Assembly: GCF_002878395.1 (NCBI RefSeq) | Contig: NC_061121.1 | Coordinates: 129,806,439-129,870,438 of the forward strand | DNA: 64,000 bases | Direction: 5' to 3' | DNA from: Capsicum annuum | Taxonomy: Eukaryota > Streptophyta > Magnoliopsida > Solanales > Solanaceae | The notes under the pieces: generated by a model | What the model was told of the DNA's origin: nothing | What the model saw: only the letters and a program-made list of their open reading frames with translations | The model's database searches: none | Made by a program: the position numbers and the translations under genes | Shown: positions 59,925 to 64,000 of the stretch, piece after piece | Numbering within the stretch: the stretch's first letter is position 1 | How the letters are laid out: each line of letters starts with the position of its first letter

Positions 59925-59935
59925 TGGTATTGGAG
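59925..59935 (+). other. Primer binding site of element B
   Basis: TGGTATTGGAG, five bases after the LTR end, same spacing as in element A. Confidence 0.7.
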
Positions 59936-59979
59936 AAGGTTAACTCTAAAATGTTCACACTTAGAGTGTTTTGGTTATC

Positions 59980-60560
59980 ATGGCTTTTTCGCTTAATATT
60001 GAAGGTTCCCTTATACAAGAAAGTGAGAATAGTTGTAGGAGCTATTCAAAACTCCTGGGAAAGCAAAGAAAATGATATAAACAAGGAGGGAAAAGAAAGA
60101 AAGCAAAAAGGGAGAAATCACTGACATTGAAAACTTTTGTGTCTGAATCAAGTGAGGAAGACACTGATATTCCCCTTCCAGCAACAAATATCATTATAGC
60201 AATGAAGAAAAGTGGTTAGCTTATCAAAAGGGATGACGAAATTGAATTTTATCATCAATATTGTAGGTTTGAAGATTTCATTGGGGACTACCCAATGAAC
60301 AAGATGTATAGTCAAAAATTACTTGAAACAAGAAAAGAAAAAGTTAAAAAGAAGGATCAGAATCGTAAAAAGTCTAGAAGAAAGGATACAACTAGCTATA
60401 TAATGAAAAATTTGTAGGTTGCATGGGAAAAATCCTCCAGTAAAACATAAAAAGATATAGATTATGGAGATGGTTTCATACTGAAGAGGGATGATAAGAA
60501 AGTTACCTCTAGTTCCTTGTTTTCCCTTATGGAAACTACTGTAGATAAAGAAGATATTTA
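59980..60560 (+). pseudogene. gag of element B, shortened
   Basis: The ATG at 59980 starts MAFSLNIEGSLIQES, frame-shifted relative to A soon after. The shared LTLKTFVSESSEEDTDI block, a knuckle remnant (YHQYCRFEDFIGDYPMNK) and Lys-rich tail segments follow in broken frames. The same large contraction of gag as in A is present. Confidence 0.6.
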
Positions 60561-61740
60561 GGTAAAAAAAATTATTGCAGCCAAAACTGGTTTATGGACA
60601 GTGATTCTTCAAGGTATATGACTAGAATGATTGATTGTTTTTCCTCTCCCAAGAAAATTCAACGGGGAGGTGTGCCTTTTGAAAATAGTAAAAAGGATAT
60701 ATATAGTGTGTTGGAAGGATTGGAAAATCACCTTATCATACAATAGATGATGTGTATTATGGGAACGGCCTTAAGTATAGTCTTCTAAGTGTATCTCAAA
60801 TCTGTGAAGAAAGAAATGAAGTAAAATTCTCATCGGATGGATGTACTATATCAAGCATGAAATCTAGAGGAATTATTCTTAAAGACAAAAGGGTTAAAAA
60901 TTTGTATGAAGCTGATTTGGAGTCTATGGCTGATGGGGAATTAACTTGCTTAAGGGTTCAAAGTAAAGATGGTGACTTGTGGCACAGAAGGCTGGGACAG
61001 TTCCTCCTTGTTGAAAATTTGATTTAAAGGACCTAGTCCATGGCATGCCAAAGATTGAATTTCTAGAAAACGAAGTTTGTAATGTTTGTGTTAAAGGTAA
61101 ACAGACCAGATCTTCCTTCAAATTAAAGAAGTAGGTGATAACTTCAAGACCCCTTGAGATGCTGCATATGGAAGTCTTTGGACCCATTTAAGTCCAAAGT
61201 AGAGCAGGGAAGAAATATGTATTTGTTATTGTGGATGACTACGCCAGGTTCACCTAGACAATGTTTATAAGAACAAAGGAAGAAATATATGAGGTTCTTG
61301 CATCTTTTGCCAAGTAAATTCAAATAAATCTACATTTCAAAATTGTGGAATTCAGATCTGATCATGAAACTGAATTTGAGAACTCTCAAGTTGCTGAATT
61401 TTGTGATGAGCATAGAATAAGTCACAACTTATATTCTCCTAGAAATCTAGAGTAAAATGGAGTTGTCAAAAGAAAGAACAGAATATTCATAGAGATTGCT
61501 TGAACAATGATGATTGATTGTGGTCCTCTAATGAGTTTATGGGCTGAAGCTATGAATACTTCTTGTTATGTGACTAATAGGAGTTCGATTAGATCACTTA
61601 TAAATAATACTCCATATGCGATGGAATTCAATAGAAAGCCTAATCTCGACTACTTTAGACCATTTGGGTGCAAGTTCTTTGTGTTGAACAATGGCAAGAA
61701 AGAATTCAGAAAATTTGACTCAAAAAGTGATGATCTTTGA
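60561..61740 (+). pseudogene. Protease end and integrase of element B
   Basis: WFMDSDSSRYM at 60588 is the D-S-G block with Gly changed to Asp. An open stretch 60752-61027 holds YSLLSVSQICE and DLWHRRLGQF, the pre-integrase block. The core keeps VDDYARFT near 61232 and RSDHETEFENS near 61353; the Glu block reads NGVVKRKNR near 61456, with catalytic Glu changed to Lys. The C-terminal part is open at 61507-61740 (SLWAEAMNTSCYVTNRS, YFRPFGCKFFV) and ends early through a deletion relative to A. Confidence 0.78.
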
Positions 61741-62140
61741 TGAATCAGGAAATCAAATAAACTCAGATAATGGTGAATATTCAGAAATTAAAAAATTCAT
61801 TCATGTTCAAAGGGATGATATTGTTGTAGATGATGATAAAGGGATAAATGACGCAGTTTAGAATGATGAAAGTTATAGTGATGTAGGATCTCATTCATAG
61901 ATTAAAGATCCATTTGAAGAACAACCAGATGTAACTAGTCAGAATTCACAGGGTCCCAATGGAATCAATCTCAAAAGGCAAAATTGAAGGCACAAATCAT
62001 CTCAACCCCTTGAGAATCTGACTAAACCTTTTAAATTAGGAGTCTATACAAGAGCAAACCTTTTAAATTAGGAGTCTATACAAGAGCTCAATCCAGAAAT
62101 GCTATGATATTTTCCTCCTTTTTCTTCCAAATTGAGTCTA
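61741..62140 (+). other. Integrase-RT linker of element B
   Basis: Acidic, repetitive linker with frame breaks, collinear with 28769-29130, including a 32-base tandem duplication. Confidence 0.5.
62024..62087. repeat. Perfect 32-base tandem duplication in element B
   Basis: Two identical units at 62024-62055 and 62056-62087, starting AAACCTTTTAAATTAGGAGT. Element A has one version. The perfect identity points to a recent event. Confidence 0.92.
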
Positions 62141-63620
62141 AGAGTATGATAAAATCTCTAAAAGATGCTAATTATATCAATGTAATGCAGGAAGAACTTC
62201 AATAATTTGAAAGAAGCAAAGTCTGGCATCTGGTCCTCAGGCCTGTTGAAAGAATAATTATTGGAACCAACAGGGTGTACAAAAATAAGTAGATAAGAAT
62301 TGAAGTATTAATAGAAACAAAGCAAAGCTGGTTGTTCAAGGTTACAACCAAGAAGAAGTGATTGACTATGATGAGACTTTTGCCCCTATAGCAAGAATAA
62401 ACGCAATCGGAATTCTTGTTGCATTTATTACATATATGGGATTGAAACTATTTCAAATGGAGGTCAAAAGTTACTTTTAAAATGGAAACTTGAAGGAAAA
62501 ATTCGATGTCAAGTAACTACCAGGGTTTTAAGATATATATTTTTCTCATCATGTGCTTAAATTGGACAAAGCTCTTTAAGGTTTGAAGAAAGCACCAAGG
62601 GCCTGGTGTGAGAAAAATGGCTTCAAAATAGGGGAAATAGATAATACTCTAGTCTTAAAAACCAGAAGTATCATCTTACAAATTATTCTTATATACATTG
62701 ATGACATAATCTTTTGAGCTACTTATGAATCCCTATGTGAAGTGTTTGCAAAGCTAATGGGGAGTGAATATGAAAATGAGTATGATGGATGAGTTAAGCT
62801 TCTTCCTAGGACTGGAGAACAAACAAACTTCCTAGGGGACAATTATTTTTCAAGAGAATCACATCAAGGAGCTACAGAAGAAATATAATTGATACTCCAA
62901 TTTGAACCAGCTCAAAAATAGATAATAACGAACTAATTCCTTCAGTAAATGAGACAATGAATATAGGAATTATTGGATCCTTACTATACCTTACTAGAGG
63001 TAGGCCAGATATTTTATTCAGTGTAGGAATGTGTGCCAGATTTCAAGCCTGCCCAAAAGAGTCTCATTTGAAAGCTGCAAAAAGAATTCTCAGGTATCTG
63101 AAGGGAATTGGGGACCTGGTCCTATATTATCCATCAAGAGACAGTTTTGACTTGGTGTGATATATTGATGTTCACTATGCTAGATATTTGGTAGATAGAA
63201 AAAGAACTTCAATAATAGCATATTTTCTTAGCTCATCTATAATTTCCTGGGGATCTAAGAAGAAAAACTCAATTACTCTATCTACTGCAGAAGCTTAATA
63301 AAAAAATGCAACTTTTTACTGTGCTCAATCGCTATGGATCAAGAACAATTGAAAGATTTTTGTACTGTCATAGACACTATCCCACTAATGTGTGACAAAA
63401 GAAATACTCTAAAATGGACAAGAATTTAGTGCAGCACAACAGGACCAAGCATATTGATGTGACACATTACTTTTCTGAGAGAAAATATTGAGAAAGGGGC
63501 TATCTGTATGAAGTTTAGCAAGACTAAGAATCAGAAGGCGTATATCTTTACTAAGGCACTTCACAAGGAACAATTTGTGAAGAACAGGTTAAAGCTAGGT
63601 CAGATCAAAATGACCCAACC
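62141..63620 (+). pseudogene. Reverse transcriptase and RNase H of element B
   Basis: RT blocks: KLFQMEVKSYF near 62447, KAPRAW near 62588, and IYIDDIIF at about 62689, where the catalytic pair is intact. RNase H: open piece 62957-63160 (GIIGSLLYLTRGRPDILFSV, RFQACPKESHLKAAKRILRY), then SKKKNSITLSTAEA near 63258 and FTKALHKEQF-like sequence near 63550. Broken by stops and shifts throughout. Confidence 0.8.
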
Positions 63621-64000
63621 TACCATATGAATCAGTATTTCTCTATAAATATTGGCTATGATAAGGAGACAGGTACCCTTGGTAAAGTATGTATTTGTTA
63701 GTATAACTCAGTACCATACTTTTGCAAATATACATCCATGGGAGAAGCTTTGGAAGAACACAGATGAGGGATGTACAAAATTTAGAATTCACTCAAATAA
63801 AGAGAGTGACCTAGACCCTTCTCTCATATTAGTATCATGAATTTGATTGTTTTTCTTTTTGTTCAATTAGAAAAGGCCATATTTTCTCTCTCATTGTCAA
63901 AAAATTGCCTTGTCCAAAATTGAAATCAAACACATCTTTACATTAACTCCATGGACCCTGACCAACTCAGCTACCCTAATTATTCAAAGCCAAACTCGTT
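63621..64000 (+). pseudogene. Post-pol region and start of third ORF region, element B
   Basis: The open piece 63652-63840 (YVFVSITQYHTFANIHPWEK) corresponds to 2509-2703 in K and 30720-30880 in A, so it is conserved across all three SIRE-like copies. The beginning of the third ORF leader follows up to the window end. Confidence 0.5.

Larger units (their letters stand above)
59197..64000 (+). mobile_element. SIRE-like Ty1/copia element B, runs off the window
   Basis: Collinear with A from its 5' LTR to the third ORF start; position 64000 corresponds to about 31045 in A. It shares with A the short gag and the unusual SDHETEF integrase block. It differs by a roughly 85-base deletion after 61727, a 32-base tandem duplication at 62024-62087, an RT active site that still reads YIDD, and other indels. 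The 3' LTR is not in the window. Confidence 0.82.

Noticed and set aside
1..64000. Endogenous pararetrovirus (caulimovirid) copies
   Set aside because: Such copies are known in Solanaceae, but every RT seen here lies in a copia or gypsy arrangement with integrase and LTRs, and no movement or coat protein pattern was found.
1..64000. tRNA, rRNA or other structural RNA genes
   Set aside because: Only short tRNA-complementary primer binding sites were found; no cloverleaf or rRNA stretch was seen by eye.

Overview
This window looks like plant nuclear DNA from gene-poor, probably pericentromeric, heterochromatin of a dicot. The sequence is AT-rich, there is no host gene, and almost every base can be put into stacked, decayed LTR retrotransposons. 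Repeat styles that I associate with Solanaceae genomes suggest tomato, potato, pepper or tobacco relatives: chromodomain Ty3/gypsy elements with TGTAACACCCC-type LTR starts, and SIRE-like Ty1/copia elements carrying GGGACCAGGTCCC motifs. That taxonomic guess is from memory, not from a search. Labels J, K, G, D, C, L, E, A, B, F, H and I are mine and are used throughout.

Left block, 1-24340. An LTR end (J, 1-1781) is followed by the 3' part of a SIRE-like copia (K, about 2221-4768) with a decayed third ORF. Next comes an LTR of gypsy family G (4769-5660), split by element D and resumed at 23599-24340. D (5661-23598, minus strand) is a large non-autonomous element with 1.6 kb LTRs, a near-perfect 5-base target duplication and only gag-like remnants. 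It was invaded by gypsy-like element C (7652-16489; two 2.2-2.3 kb LTRs, PBS, PPT and target duplication, but no recognisable pol) and by a lone LTR (L, 18289-21690, minus).

Middle block, 24341-45265. After an unassigned AT-rich stretch comes an antisense copia element E (24774 to about 34990). Its RNase H and its RT-integrase are separated by a whole SIRE-like copia (A, 26120-32866) with two LTRs, PBS, PPT and target duplication. A chromovirus-type gypsy F (about 35201-44125) follows, with a decayed gag-pol and very unequal LTRs, then another family G LTR fragment (44126-45265).

Right block, 45266-64000. A minus-strand chromovirus fragment H (45266-47633) is interrupted by a tandem gypsy array I with the order LTR, gag-pol, LTR, gag (47634-57896). 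That array is cut by a second copy of the E LTR and RNase H end carrying a SIRE-like element (B) at the same internal position as in the first copy. B runs off the window end.

Nothing here appears able to encode active protein. All reading frames are broken by stops, frameshifts and deletions, and most enzyme active sites seen are lost. The most interesting signals are the SIRE-in-E composite present twice with the same inner junction and with its outer edge at the E LTR terminus, the recurrent 13-base palindrome inside the SIRE-like elements, the tandem array I, and several LTR-internal tandem-repeat arrays.
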